A stretch of DNA of 64,000 nt from Pollenia angustigena (taxonomy: Eukaryota; Arthropoda; Insecta; Diptera; Polleniidae), in NCBI GenBank assembly GCA_930367215.1, contig OV884057.1, positions 250,072,830-250,136,829 of the forward strand, read 5' to 3'. Below are positions 36,867 to 48,517 of this stretch, in pieces. Position 1 is the first letter of the stretch; every line of letters starts with the position of its first letter. The notes below the pieces were generated by a model that did no database searches, was not told the DNA's origin, and was given only the letters and a program-made list of their open reading frames with translations. A program made the translations under genes and the position numbers.

Positions 36867-38014
36867 TAGAGTTTTTTTTTCCCGGAGTTTTTCGATTCCC
36901 GGGAAAGCGGGAAAAATTTTTAAATTTCCCGGGATCCCGGGATCCCGCTCCATACAAATAATACAAAGTAAACTTGGTTTTATTAATGAAAAAAACTTTT
37001 ATAAACAAACGTGAGGGAAGTAAGTAAAATAAATGCTTAAATACTACAAAAACTAATTGAAGATTGAAAGCGGAACTTGAATTATTATTACCTTTGGCTA
37101 TTATAAGTAAATTCCGTTTTATGATGATCTAGTTCAAGATAAAATAAACATAACAATTGAGGTACTCAAGATATGAGATCAAAAAGTAAAATCATAAAAT
37201 ATATAAAATATTTTAATAAATATATTAACATTTTTTAACGGCGTAGGAAATTACTTTCTGACACACTCAAAGCGTTTAGTGAGTCGCCAAAGAGTATATA
37301 TCTGATTTTGTTTACTGATTACCATGTTTCCGAAAAATTTCGTTTACTTTTTTACCGAGGTTGGACAAATAATTAAAAGTGCACCGTTGTTGCATGCTTC
37401 TGATGTCAAGGTTGATGCAAAAAATAGCATCATCCGGACACTTCTTACAAACTATTTCTTTTCATTAGGTCCATCTGTAATCTTTAGGACAATGTGTTTT
37501 TCAAATTGTATGTTTTAGTAACTTACACGAGTTTCATTATTTTTTTATTTCGGTTTACCCGCACTTCCCGGATATATTACCAAGCTCGATTTTATTTTTT
37601 TGTAGATACGACTATGTTGCAATAACGGAGCGATATGTTTATGTATATCCTATTTTTAAGACTTGTCCATGGTCAATGAGAATTTACTGCCTGCATCTTA
37701 TTTTGAATTTATGTTCTTTATCAATTCATCACTTCACTAAATTTATTAATTATCAACTGTTGCACCGCCCATTCTGCTTTTAATAGATTTATTGCCGCAG
37801 GAGACATTGATTTACGTTTGTACACATTTCTTATAATTGATCAAATCGACAACCCATCCACAGATGCTAATTTTTAGAGAAAAGAAAACTAAATTTCATA
37901 GTAAAAATAGCTGTTTTCTGAAGCTATGAAGAACTTTTTATTTCCCGGGATCCCGCAACAAAAATCCCGGGAAAACGGGAATTCCGTCCCGGGAATTCCC
38001 GGGAAAAAACCCTA
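36867..38014. mobile_element. hAT-like TAGGG-type element, 8-bp target duplication
   Basis: Ends TAGAGTTTTTTTTTCCCGG and (reverse complement) TAGGGTTTTTTCCCGGG, flanked by AGTGTAAT (36859-36866, 38015-38022). Arms are rich in CCCGGGAT blocks. No transposase was identified. It sits at the very end of the inverted-repeat element 35839-36862. Confidence 0.8.
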
Positions 38015-38355
38015 AGTGTAATTGAACAAAACTAATTTTTTGTATATGTATTAGTAGCAAATTTGAACGTTTATAAGTCTGAAATTATGGAACAGATTTT
38101 AATAAAATATATATTCTCCTAGTAAAAACCTTTCAAATGGTGTATATTTTTTCAAATCAGTTGACATACAGAGGAGGAAAGTGTTCTTAACTGTTTTGCC
38201 TTTGCCGATTTATATATAGATAATAAATTTAAATTAAAAAAAATAAAATATTTTTATTTATATTTATATTCCACATTGTTTTATAATCCACATTTGAAAA
38301 ACATTTGAGAATTACAACTACAATTCGAGTTGGAAAGAACCCAACCAATTGTAGG

Positions 38356-38502
38356 GGGATGTAAGAAAAGATAAACTCACTGTTTATTGTTGGTGTTTTG
38401 TTTAAGCTTTGATATTGTTATAAGTAAGACTTAGAGTGTTTATAACTCTTATTCGCTTTAGGGTTTTATTTGTTTGATATTTTTGGCTTTTCTAAAATCT
38501 TT
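38356..38502 (+). repeat. Dispersed repeat upstream of the hammerhead; inverted relic at 52-117
   Basis: The stretch from about 38366 to 38434 (containing CTGTTTATTGTTGGTGTTTT) recurs in inverted orientation at about 52-117, nearly identical. It suggests that the hammerhead belongs to a dispersed element with another partial copy at the window's left edge. Element ends were not found. Confidence 0.45.
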
Positions 38503-38566
38503 GGAAAAGGTTTCCTGATGAGCTGGTCTAAGCAGCCGGCGAAATGCGCATAGAAGCTAGCTTTCC
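38503..38566 (+). ncRNA. Hammerhead ribozyme, type I
   Basis: All invariant core nucleotides are present in order: CTGATGA (38515-38521), stem II GCTGGT/GCCGGC (38522-38527 with 38535-38540, six pairs with two wobbles, loop CTAAGCA), GAAA (38541-38544), a minimal stem III (T45-A50 around loop GCGC) and the cleavage triplet ATA (38550-38552). Stem I is formed by GGTTTC (38509-38514) with GAAGCT (38553-38558) and, after a small internal loop, GGAAA (38503-38507) with TTTCC (38562-38566). Predicted self-cleavage is between 38552 and 38553. Such minimal type-I hammerheads with a very short stem III are known from Penelope-like elements and retrozymes, so a retroelement origin is likely; no reverse transcriptase was recognised beside it. 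Confidence 0.7.
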
Positions 38567-38867
38567 CTCAACAATAAATTTCAGTGTATTTATCAAATAT
38601 GAAAAACTGGGAATTTAGCACGTCATACGGAGATCGTATTAATAATAAACTTTGTATTCCCGAAAATAACTTTGATGATAGAATTACGTTTGAAAGCAAG
38701 TTGAAAATAGAGGCATTTTTCAATTTGAAAATAATTTCCCCTTTTCGTTGCGAACGCTATGATTTTCAAATGGTTATCAAAACATTATCAAACGTTTGTG
38801 GTTTGAGAAAACTATTGATTTCAAATCATTTTCAATTTTCAAATCCGTGTTTGTTGGGTATGTACAT

Positions 38868-39339
38868 TAGGGCAATAACTTTTTAACATTTTTTTAAAAT
38901 ATCAAAATTGGCATAGCACAGTCCGATAGAGCATAAACAACTATAAGGGAACGTATATTTATTTTTTCGCTAGGGTCAAAAAAGTTCACGCACCAACCGC
39001 GATGAAGTTTTGAAAATTTTTAATTTTCTTTTTGGTTAAGAAAAATAAACATATTTATTTAAAACAAAAAATAGCTCAAGAATGACATTTCATTAATATT
39101 TAGAGATGGAAAGAAATTTTTCCGCAAACTTAAACGTATCTTTAACCTTTTTTAACATAAAAAAAAATAAAAAAGAATAAAAAACACCGTATAAAAGAAT
39201 ACTCAATATTGAATTGGTTTAGAAAAACGAATTGGTGCGTAAACTTTTTTGAGAAAAATTACAAAAGATTATGATTTTCGTAGTTACTAGGACATGGTGG
39301 ACCTCATGGTACTATGCCAAAAAATTGGTTATACCCCTA
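38868..39339. mobile_element. TAGGG-type MITE, 8-bp target duplication
   Basis: Ends TAGGGCAATAAC and (reverse complement) TAGGGGTATAAC, exact duplications ATGTACAT (38860-38867, 39340-39347). 472 bp, non-coding; GGCATAG occurs in both arms. Confidence 0.8.
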
Positions 39340-39467
39340 ATGTACATACTTGTTATAAGTATTGAACAAACATTTTACAACATACTGTTGGTGTTTGTTT
39401 GGAAATATTCCTAACTGAAATTACAAAAATCGTTTGTTTTCTTACGAAAATTACAGAAATAAAAATA

Positions 39468-40245
39468 ATTAGTATTGTGGTTATTTTGTTGAACTATTTA
39501 TGGTTTTTAATCCAAATTTTTATTATTTTTAATTAGGCTTAAGTTAATTTAATTTTTCATTAAATTATTTTTATGAAGAAAGGAATTTTACAACATGAAA
39601 ATTAACCAAAATTGTTATTGATAATCTTTCATTCTTGACGTGGCTGGGGCTCGAACCCCGGCCGGCAGGTTACCATGACATGTTTCGATTGCAACCAGTC
39701 AATCTCCTCAGATGGATTTGCCATCTTACACTCGCAGCCATCGACGACTGCTGACGTCAATAGTCAAACATCAATCCTTAAACCAAATTGTATTCTAACA
39801 TTTGGTAGATCGAAATTTTGCTTTCCTGAATGATTATCCATTTTAATTGATTTTACATGTTTTTTCATTACTTCTGTTTTTTCGTACTTTTGTCAAGAAT
39901 TTTTCTTGAAGTCCAAGTACATTTTTTGATTTTTCATTTTGTCTTTTTCCTTTCTGTTGACCTTGTAATATTTTGAGAAATTACACAGGTCGGAACTTAA
40001 CTAGCATTTCAGATTTAGAATATATTGGTTAACAATAATTAGTATTGTGGTTATTTTGTTAAACTCTTACCGTTTTTAATCCAAATTTTTAATATTTTTT
40101 AAATAGGCTTAAGTTTATTAAATTTAATTTTCATTAAATTATTTTTATGAAGAATGGAATTTTATAACATGAAAATTAATTAAAATTGTTATTGATAATT
40201 TTTCATTCTTGACTGTGGTTGACGCTCGAACCCAGGTTAACTTAA
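39468..40245 (-). repeat. SINE copy with a second partial unit (dimer)
   Basis: A unit like those at 8-10 kb (39468-39972, B box at 39657-39647 on the minus strand) is followed after a short unrelated gap by a second, more diverged start of the unit at 40038, which breaks off after its tRNA-like part near 40245. The order of units is the same as in the array. Confidence 0.65.
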
Positions 40246-40267
40246 AATGTTTAACAGAGCAACAAAT

Positions 40268-43200
40268 CGTCAGCTCAGAATTGGTTTGGCGCATATGCCA
40301 AAAAGTCGGAGTGGAGAAAAACGACAAAGAAGATTTACATGAAGATTACTCAAATTGTACCCGATAGAATTTTTTTATATTTTTACCACTGCTTCCGGTA
40401 TATGTTTTGAAGAAAAATGCAAATTTTAATAGTATTTTTTTGAAAATGAAAAATATTGTTTTGTGCCGCATACGCCACTTTTCTAAAAAAAAATTAAAAA
40501 AGTGGCTTTTTGTGCTGCATACGTATACTTATTGCTGTGTATTGAGTAACTTGTTGTTGAGATGAATTTTTTTTATAGTTTTTTTATTTGATTTTACTTT
40601 ACAAAAACAGAAAAAACAGTTCTACTGTTATGAAAAGTTACATAAAAAGCCACAAATTAAACAACTTAAATAATGCAAAAGTAAAAAGAAAATTTAAAAC
40701 TTAATATTGAGTAAATTTTTATAATAAGCCCTATCAACACGTGGAAGAAATATAAGCAAGTCTTTTATGTCACTATTTTTATCGCTGGAAATAAATGGTA
40801 GAAGTTTTATAATATATACATAAATCATTATTTTAACTGTATAGAAGCACTTTCATTTTAGCAAAAGGGACTTTTCGAAAGTCCATTTTATTTGCTTCCA
40901 ACGATTGTGTGCGAAAATTTTCCGGAAGCATTTCCATAACTTTAAGTTTTGTTTTATTATTTGGCATTGTTTTAAGCAAATTTAGTAAATGAAGATGACT
41001 ATGAATTTAAATTATCTTTAAGTACCGGTCTATAACACCATGGACACAGTCCACTTCTTGAATTAAAGAATGTTCTGGTTCTGAAGAGTTTTGTATTACG
41101 GCATCAATATTATTTTGTTTAAAGAACATTTTGATTGCGGTTGCGTTAATTTGATTTTTATTTTGAGGTACGCAAGAATCGCTCCATAATGTCAAAGTTT
41201 TAATAAGTGGATAATCTTTTATTAATTCATTTAAAATTTTAATTTAAGCACTAGCAATATTGTTACCACTCCGACCACTATGAGCTTCCGTCAAAAAGGC
41301 ACAATAAGTAAAAGTTGGTATATATGACATAATAATGGTTGCTGTAAGATTAAACATATTTAATTTTCGTTTGTAGTAAAATTTTGAAGCATTTCCCTTA
41401 GTTAGGCTAAAAACACAAATAATAGCAAACCGTACACTTGGTTGGGTCCATTATAAAACAATTTTTCACAAATTTATTTTCTTGTTGTCGTTTTACTTTG
41501 CTTTTGCTTTAACTACTTTTTTTCTTACGGCAATGCAGCAAAGCAACAGTAAAATTTATTTTGTACGTTTTTGTATGAAGAATTTGCTGCAATCGCCAAA
41601 CAATGGCTTGTAGAGCAAAAACAGAAACAGTTGATATGCAGCAAAATTAATGCTTTATATCTCAGAAACCATAAAAATTTTCGCGAAACAGGTTTTTGAT
41701 TTAGAAAGAGGGTATTAAAAAAATAAATTCCTCATACCTAACTCATTTTTTTTAAAAATGGTCGGTAGGTCAAACCAGTAATGAGCTGACGAAATGGTTA
41801 CTCTAGTAGAATATTTTCTACAAAAAAAAAAAAAACAAATTTAAATAATTATTTTCAACGGAAGAGCTGTTGCCTAACTAGTGGTTAACCAATAACATTT
41901 GGTAGTTTTACAAATGGTTAACAACAAGATGGAAATAATATTTTATTGGTTAAAACATTGCTATAAGCTTACTAACGGCTGTAAATTTGGGCCTAAGCTT
42001 ATGTTTTTTACATAAACTGTGATATTAATCATCGAATAAAAACGTAGCATACATAAATGCAAAACTGGTTGCTGTTTAAGCATGTCAGGAAGATCGTGTG
42101 TTAATGATTTAAGATATTTTTGCTTTGTGTGTGGGGAATATTTGGCTGAAAAAAAGCATATGCAATAACAAAATCATTTAAATATGCTTTTAAATTATTT
42201 TAGTTTTGCAGTCAGAAACTGGGACAAATAGTGGACAGCGACAATGTTTTGCATTTTCTTTCTTCACATTTAGATTTTTTCCACAAAACCTAGGTGCGGT
42301 GAGCGACGAACAAGGGTAGCGTACTAACCAAGTGTTAATGAAAATCGAGAGAAGTTATCAAGGATTTTGGGACAAAAGCAGGCTGGGAGACTGTTGCTAG
42401 ACCCTAATAAGTGAAACCGAACCAACAAAAACATTTTTTTGTGTCTCGAAAACCTGACGTGATAGAGAAACACCAACTACAGTTTCAAATTCAGCCCACC
42501 AAATTACCCTAGGAAAGATATTTAGTTGTTCTAGCCCAAAACCTTGTTGGCTTGTGTAATTATTCATCAAAAAATTTTTTATAAAAATTTTTTAGAAAGC
42601 AATTAAAGGCAAAAAAAAAAATTTTTATATAATTTTGAAAGAAAGAGTTTAAAAAAAATTTCATTACAAAATATAACTGAAATTTCCAAATATTTTTTTT
42701 ATCTAAAATCTTTGCGAATGAACTAAACTCAAAATAAAAATTTTCGTTAGGGAATAATAAAAAACTCAACTTATTTTTGTTTTCAATTTTAATTCCCAAA
42801 CAAACATTGTTATTTTAATTTCAAAAATAAATAAAAAAATCTTGAAGACAGAAAGTATTTACTTACACTTTTTATTATTTTTTTTATTATTTTTGAAAAT
42901 TACCCCTTTTTTAAATTCCAACAAGACACATGTAAGTTCTCATAGTTTTTACAATCATAATAATTTGCCATTGAAAGTTTCTTTTCTAAACAGTAGTTAA
43001 TATTGTTTTTGGTTGAGAATTTAATTTGTGTAAAACTCCCCAAAGTTAAGCAACTAAAAAGCGATTTTGTGTTTTCTTTTATTAGTACAACAATATCACT
43101 CTTACTACGCCGAATCTCTTATACCCTTTACCTTGATGAGATTAGAACAGAATATAAATATGCATATCGTCAGCTCATATTTGGTTTGACCTACCGTAGC

Positions 43201-43783
43201 TTTTAATTTTTTTAACTTTTTAAATTTGACTTTAGATGTTTTGTCTGATCCAAAATCGGTTTCACCCAATTTTTTATGGTTTCTCAGATAATAAGCATAT
43301 CAAATATTTTAAAGTATATTAAGTATTGTTTTGCTCTACGCGCCACTGTTTGGCAAATGCAGAAAATTCCTCATACAAAAACGTACAAAATAAATTTAGC
43401 TCTTGCTTTGCTACATTGCTGTAAGAAAAAGAAGAGTTAAAGCGAAATCAAAACAAAATGACAACAAGAAAACAAATTTCACTCAGGCTTCGCTTCATTG
43501 CCGTAAGAAAAAAATACACAGCAGCTAGTATATGCATGTATGCAGCACAATAAAAATAAATATAGCAAAGTGGCGTATGCGGCACAAACCAATCATTTCA
43601 CATTCAATAAAAAACTAATGAAGTTCAAAAAATTGTTAATCTTTCTTCAAAACATATGCCAGAAGCAGCAGTGAAAATTCAAAAAAATTCTATCGGGTAT
43701 ATTTTCATGTAAACTTTTATTGTTGTTTTTCTCCCCTATGACTTTTCATCATATGCGCCAAACCAATAATGAGCTGACGATAT
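40268..43783. repeat. Large imperfect inverted structure (possible TIR/foldback element)
   Basis: Outer ends TCGTCAGCTCAGAATTGGTT and its counterpart ATGAGCTGACGA near 43772-43783 are inverted; the same motif recurs inside at about 41766-41796 and 43168-43196. Parts of the arms pair over more than 1 kb (AAAACGTACAAAATAAATTT at about 43377 with its complement near 41560; GTGGCGTATGCGGCACAAA with TTTGTGCCGCATACGCCAC). No target duplication was seen, so element borders are uncertain. Confidence 0.5.
41007..41400 (-). pseudogene. Transposase-like protein relic inside the inverted structure
   Basis: Minus-strand frame reads FYYKRKLNMFNLTATII, then FLTEAHSGRSGNNIASA, a stop near 41247, LIKTLTLWSDSCVPQNKNQI and EPEHSLIQEVDCVHGVIDR. 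The LWSD.C..QNKN and EP.HS..EVD.VH pattern is common in repeat-derived insect proteins (I recall a DUF7869-like domain; unverified). Conserved Asp residues suggest an RNase-H-fold nuclease, but this is inference. N-terminus not found. Confidence 0.5.
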
Positions 43784-43964
43784 ATATATTTGAACCCAGT
43801 ACCCAGCCTCTTACAGACATACTTGCCCCTTATCACCACTTTTTAGGGGGCTCCCATACAAATATTGCTTCTTATGAAATTCTTAAATTAATTAAAATCA
43901 CTTTTGTGAATAAAATCAAAAGTTGGTAACAGATTTTAATCATTTATGGCTTGTTTTGTTAATA

Positions 43965-44408
43965 CCCAGCAAAAACTTTACTTACCTGGTAAGTTAGCAA
44001 ATAATGTTGGAGAAAATAAACACTACTTATTTTTCGGCTGAATAACTACTTATTTTTGTTTGAGGTGTCCAAAGAATTCAGTACTTACAAAATACACTTA
44101 CTAGAAGTCAAAAAATTCCTAGTTATTATTTAACTACTAGTAAGTTGAATTGTAAGTACTTACAATAAACTTACCAGAAGCCAAAAAATCACTAGTTAAT
44201 AGACCTAATAAGTAGTTATTGAGTACGTTACCAGTAAGCAAATATTCAGTAGTGAAAATAACAGAAGTAATAAGTAGTTGCTTAGGTCATTACTAATAAG
44301 TACTTATTGAAGTTTTCAGAATAATGACAATTGTAATGACAACTACTTACCAGGTAATGTCTGAAATAACTACCACCTATTACTAAAAATCAAAAAGTTT
44401 TTCCTGGG
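43965..44408. mobile_element. 444-bp MITE with TA target duplication
   Basis: Ends CCCAGCAAAAACTTTACTTA and (reverse complement) CCCAGGAAAAACTTTTTGAT, flanked by TA. Internally rich in AAGTAGTTA/TAACTACTT repeats. A left-end fragment of the same family lies at 58902-58980. Confidence 0.7.
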
Positions 44409-44663
44409 TAGCTTCCTTTTTTATATGTCTGCACAAAATTAGAAGCCTTTTATGAATTTTTAAAAAACAAAAATTTCGACATTTTGATAAAAAAAATATT
44501 TTTTTCCAAAAAAACAAATATATATATTTCTAAAACGACTGCTCGTATTAAAAACAAGTTTTGCTAAGTTTTAAAGGAAATTTCGTTGCTGGATTTCAGT
44601 TTTTTTTTTGTTTTTTAATAAACTAAACCGTTTTTGAGTTACGCGAATATATCTTGTGCCACC

Positions 44664-44932
44664 GGCTCCACGAAAAGCCGCCCAATGAAGTAACGCCCAA
44701 ACGAGAAATGAAATATTCCCCAAATTTTTTTCATAAATTTTTGGGTGTTATTTCATATGAAATAACTCCCAAATATTCGGGGTTTTTTCGTTTTTGCTTT
44801 GGGGCTTATTTCATTTATTTTTCGACGTTATTTCGTTTACTGTTTTTGGGTGTTATTTCCAATTTTTTGGCGTTTATTTCATTGGGGGTTATTTCCTGGT
44901 CGTTATTTCATTGGGGGGCTTTTCGTGGAGCC
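44664..44932. mobile_element. Foldback-like element 3, short form
   Basis: A 269-bp palindromic element with ends GGCTCCACGAAAAGCC and exact 9-bp duplications TGTGCCACC (44655-44663, 44933-44941). The arms are repeats of a GGGTTATTTCATT-like unit. It lacks the minisatellite core of its larger relatives. Confidence 0.8.
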
Positions 44933-45216
44933 TGTGCCACCTCCTCCATTTTCAAAATAACGGTATATTTCGAAAACTTGTCTTGTTTTGCAACTAGGAT
45001 AGTGTAATCGAACAATTAAGTATTACCCGGTTAATCGAATAATTTTAATTTTGTCTAGTTTAGAAGTTTAAAAATTATATTTTTTTAAATAAAAATTTTA
45101 TTAAGATAGTAACAACAATTTAACAAATGTAATGTAATAAAAGAGGAAAACTTTTTAAATAAAAATCAAAATTTAAGCTAATCTCCTTAAATTATCTTTC
45201 AAAAGAGTTAAAACAC

Positions 45217-46678
45217 GTCAAACCATCACGAATAAATGGCATTTTCGGCATCAGCACCTCCGATTTGAATGAAATTCGACACAAATGTTATTTGTTATTG
45301 GACTTTAACAAAACATAAATTTTCAGACCCCAGATTCTTTCGGCTTCCGAAATATGACGTCATAAAAGATGAGAAAAATGTGAAAAAACTCAAAAGTCTC
45401 CTTACAAAAGGGGATAGAACTCTTGAACTACGCAAGATAATTTAGTTTTATTGGTATCGTTTTAAAGGTGAAAGTGCACCCTTTAAAATGATATGCATAT
45501 TGTGTTTTTCTAAGAAAAGGTCAAAGCTCAATTATTGGGGTCTTGAGTTCAAAGCTCCATATCTAGAAAAGTATATTTTTTAAAATTCTTAAAAAAATAT
45601 ATGTTAAGTATTATACCCTCTTCAACATTTGCAGAACATTTAAAGGTGGAGACTCGATTGGTGTCAGAGTTATATACCAGAACGTGATTCTAAGTATGTT
45701 TTGTGTTCAAAAATCCCTTGTTGTTGTTGTATTTTAATTATTTTTTTCAGTATATCTGGAGAACGGCAAGAGCCAAAGTTTCCAAATTTAGTACACAAAT
45801 TTTAGGTATCAATACCCACCATCCCACAAAATGTGGTCGGGATTGGAGAAGTGGGCGTGTAACCGCCCGTACAAGAAATATCAAAAATTGTATAAAAACC
45901 TGAATCTTTAGACTGTCATATGATCTATGGTTACGCCGTATATATTAGAAGATCGGAAATCTTTAGTAGGAAATATTCTCTGAAAAACTCGAAAAAATCG
46001 GTTCAGATACAAAAAATTTTTGATATTTTTTGTACGGGAGGTACCACGCCCACTTCTCCAATCCCGACCACATTTTGTGGGATGGTGGGTATTGATACCT
46101 AAAATTTGTGTACTAAATTTGGAAACTTTGGCTCTTGCCGTTCTCCAGATATACTGAAAAAAATAATTAAAATACAACAACAACAAGGGATTTTTGAACA
46201 CAAAACATACTTAGAATCACGTTCTGGTATATAACTCTGACACCAATCGAGTCTCCACCTTTAAATTTTCTGCAAATGTTGAAGAGGGTATAATACTTAA
46301 CATATATTTTTTTAAGAATTTTAAAAAATATACTTTTCTAGATATGGACCTTTGAACTCAAGACCCCAAAAATTTACCTTTGACCTTTTCTTAGAAAAAC
46401 ACAATATGCATATCATTTTAAAGGGTGCACTTTCACCTTTAAAACGATACCAAAAAAACTAAATTATCTTGTGTAGTTCAAGAGTCCTATCCCCTTTTGT
46501 AAGGAGACTTTTGAGTTTTTTTCACATTTTTCTCATCTTTTATGACGTCATATTTCGGAAGCCGAAAGAATCTGGGGTCTGAAAATTTATGTTTTGTTAA
46601 AGTCCAATAACATTCAACATTTGTGTTGAATTTCATTCAAATCGGAGGTGATGATGCCGAACGACTTAACGGTTTGAC
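45217..46678. repeat. 1.46-kb near-perfect palindrome
   Basis: Arms 45217-45890 and 46013-46678 are inverted near-identical copies (for example CAGTATATCTGGAGAACGGC at about 45750 and its complement at about 46150), with a 122-bp spacer. The same peptide frame (FKNPLLLLYFNYFFQYIWRT) therefore appears on both strands. Each arm includes the repeat also found singly at 21790-22070. Confidence 0.85.
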
Positions 46679-47905
46679 ATGGATTCACTCAAAAAGAGTA
46701 TTCATAAACGATTATTAAATATAAAAAAACGTTAATTAAGCCAAATTTTCATTAAAAAAAATTTTTGTAAACCTTTATTAAATTTAAAATATTTTTATGA
46801 ATACAGGCATAAGTGTTTATGTTTCCAATGATTTGTTTCTTTCTTTTTTTGATTACACTTGATTTAGAAAAGATTCTTCCACTCATTGCTCACGTTGGAG
46901 AGATTGAAAGTAAAGCGTTATAAAGCATATCCAATTTCTGTGTTCTTTTTCTTGTCTTTTCTCAAAATTGGTAGTCTTTCATTATACCACTCGAATCTCT
47001 TTGTTTTTTTTTTTTTAACAATTTTAAAACTTTTAATAGTCTTGTTAAGGTCTGGTAGAAGGTTGTTTCATTCGTCTAAAAAAATCATCTTCTTCATCTT
47101 AATAATTGTGGTAAAAGTCTGTTCTAAAAATTCTTAAAAATAAATTATTCCCAAACTCTTTGGTTTTAGTTTTTGTACTATACGATATTTTAAAAAATTG
47201 TTACTCGAAGGAAAGGGTCCTGAGTTAAAAAAAAATAAAAGGATATTACAAACTTCCTGGCTTGTTTTTTACATAAAAGAAAAAACTAATACTATGAAAA
47301 AACAAATTTTCGATTAATCGATAATTATTCGTTGTCGAAAATAAGCAATTTTAAATTATTCGATCAGTTAAACGCCCAAAATTAATCGATTAATCGAGCA
47401 AAGGTTAATCGTTTGGTAACCCTACTATGTACCAAATTTTATCTCCAAAACTGGGACCTGTACTTTACACACAAGTTGAACATTGACGGCTAGTAAGGCA
47501 GCCAGTGGGACAGACGGACATCGTTGTACCGATTCAAAAAGTGATTCTAACTGAGCTACCTAAATAAGAGCGGAAGCGTTTTTTGTATGTCAAAACTTCT
47601 TATTTGCATACAATTTATACGAAACAAACCATTAGAATGCGAATTAGAAACCACCCGGCTGACAGATCGGTATGTCGGTTTGTTTTATTGAAATTGTATT
47701 TAAATAAAATTTTCATGTTTAAAAAACCGCTTGCCGCTTTTGTTTAGGTTGTTCAGTAAGTCGATCGGTATAGTAAAAGGACCCACCTTTAATGTCCGAG
47801 TTTTAAAATGTTACAAACATCAACACAAACGCATAATACCCTCTTAACTTACGTGGTGTGGGTATAAAAAGACAACGGCCACTTTCTAAATTTATTTCTA
47901 ACAAC

Positions 47906-48411
47906 CAGGGACCGCAAATAACAGTTATAATGGAATTTTGTCAATGATAAAATATATTGATTTTTATATTTTCGATCAAACTTATCAGTTATTTTTTGAT
48001 TTTTATTTTTTTGAACAATAATAACTGTTATTTTTTGATTTTTATTTTTTTCGAGCAAAAATAAAAGTTATTCTCTAAATAAATGTACTTGATTTAATAA
48101 TTTAGTTGACTTTAAATTTTTATTTTAGTGTGTAATTATCATAGGAATTCCTTATGCCCATTAAAATAATTATTAAAGTCATCTAAATTATTAAAACACG
48201 TACATTTATTTAGAGAATAACTTTTATTTTTGCTCGAAAAAATCAAAATCAAAAAATAACTGTTATTTTTGATCGAAAAAATAAAAATCAATAAATAACA
48301 GTTATTTTTGTTCTAAAAAAAACTGTTATTTTTGTTCAAAAAAATAAAAATCAAAAAATAACTGTCTTCATCTGACTTTTATGAAAAAAGGCATAACTGT
48401 TACGGTCCCTG
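47906..48411. mobile_element. Foldback hAT-like MITE just downstream of receptor exon 2
   Basis: Ends CAGGGACCGCAAATAACAG and (reverse complement) CAGGGACCGTAACAGTTAT; the flanks CTAACAAC and CTCAAAAC agree at 6 of 8. Almost the entire 506 bp folds back on itself through AAAAATAACTGTTATTTTT-type repeats. It lies in the intron about 107 bp past the exon 2 donor. Confidence 0.7.
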
Positions 48412-48517
48412 CTCAAAACATTTTATCATCTTTTTATAAGATTCCCTATTAATCTTGACAATATATAATTTTTTCGCCCTTGTCAAATTTCTTTCCAATT
48501 TAAATTCATTAACTTAC

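Noticed and set aside
45703..46201. Two genes with the same N-terminus on opposite strands
   Set aside because: The identity results from the palindrome at 45217-46678.
44996..47425. A further TAGGG-type element enclosing the palindrome
   Set aside because: Left TAGGATAGTG and right GTAACCCTA are similar but the flanking octamers do not match, so borders are unsupported.
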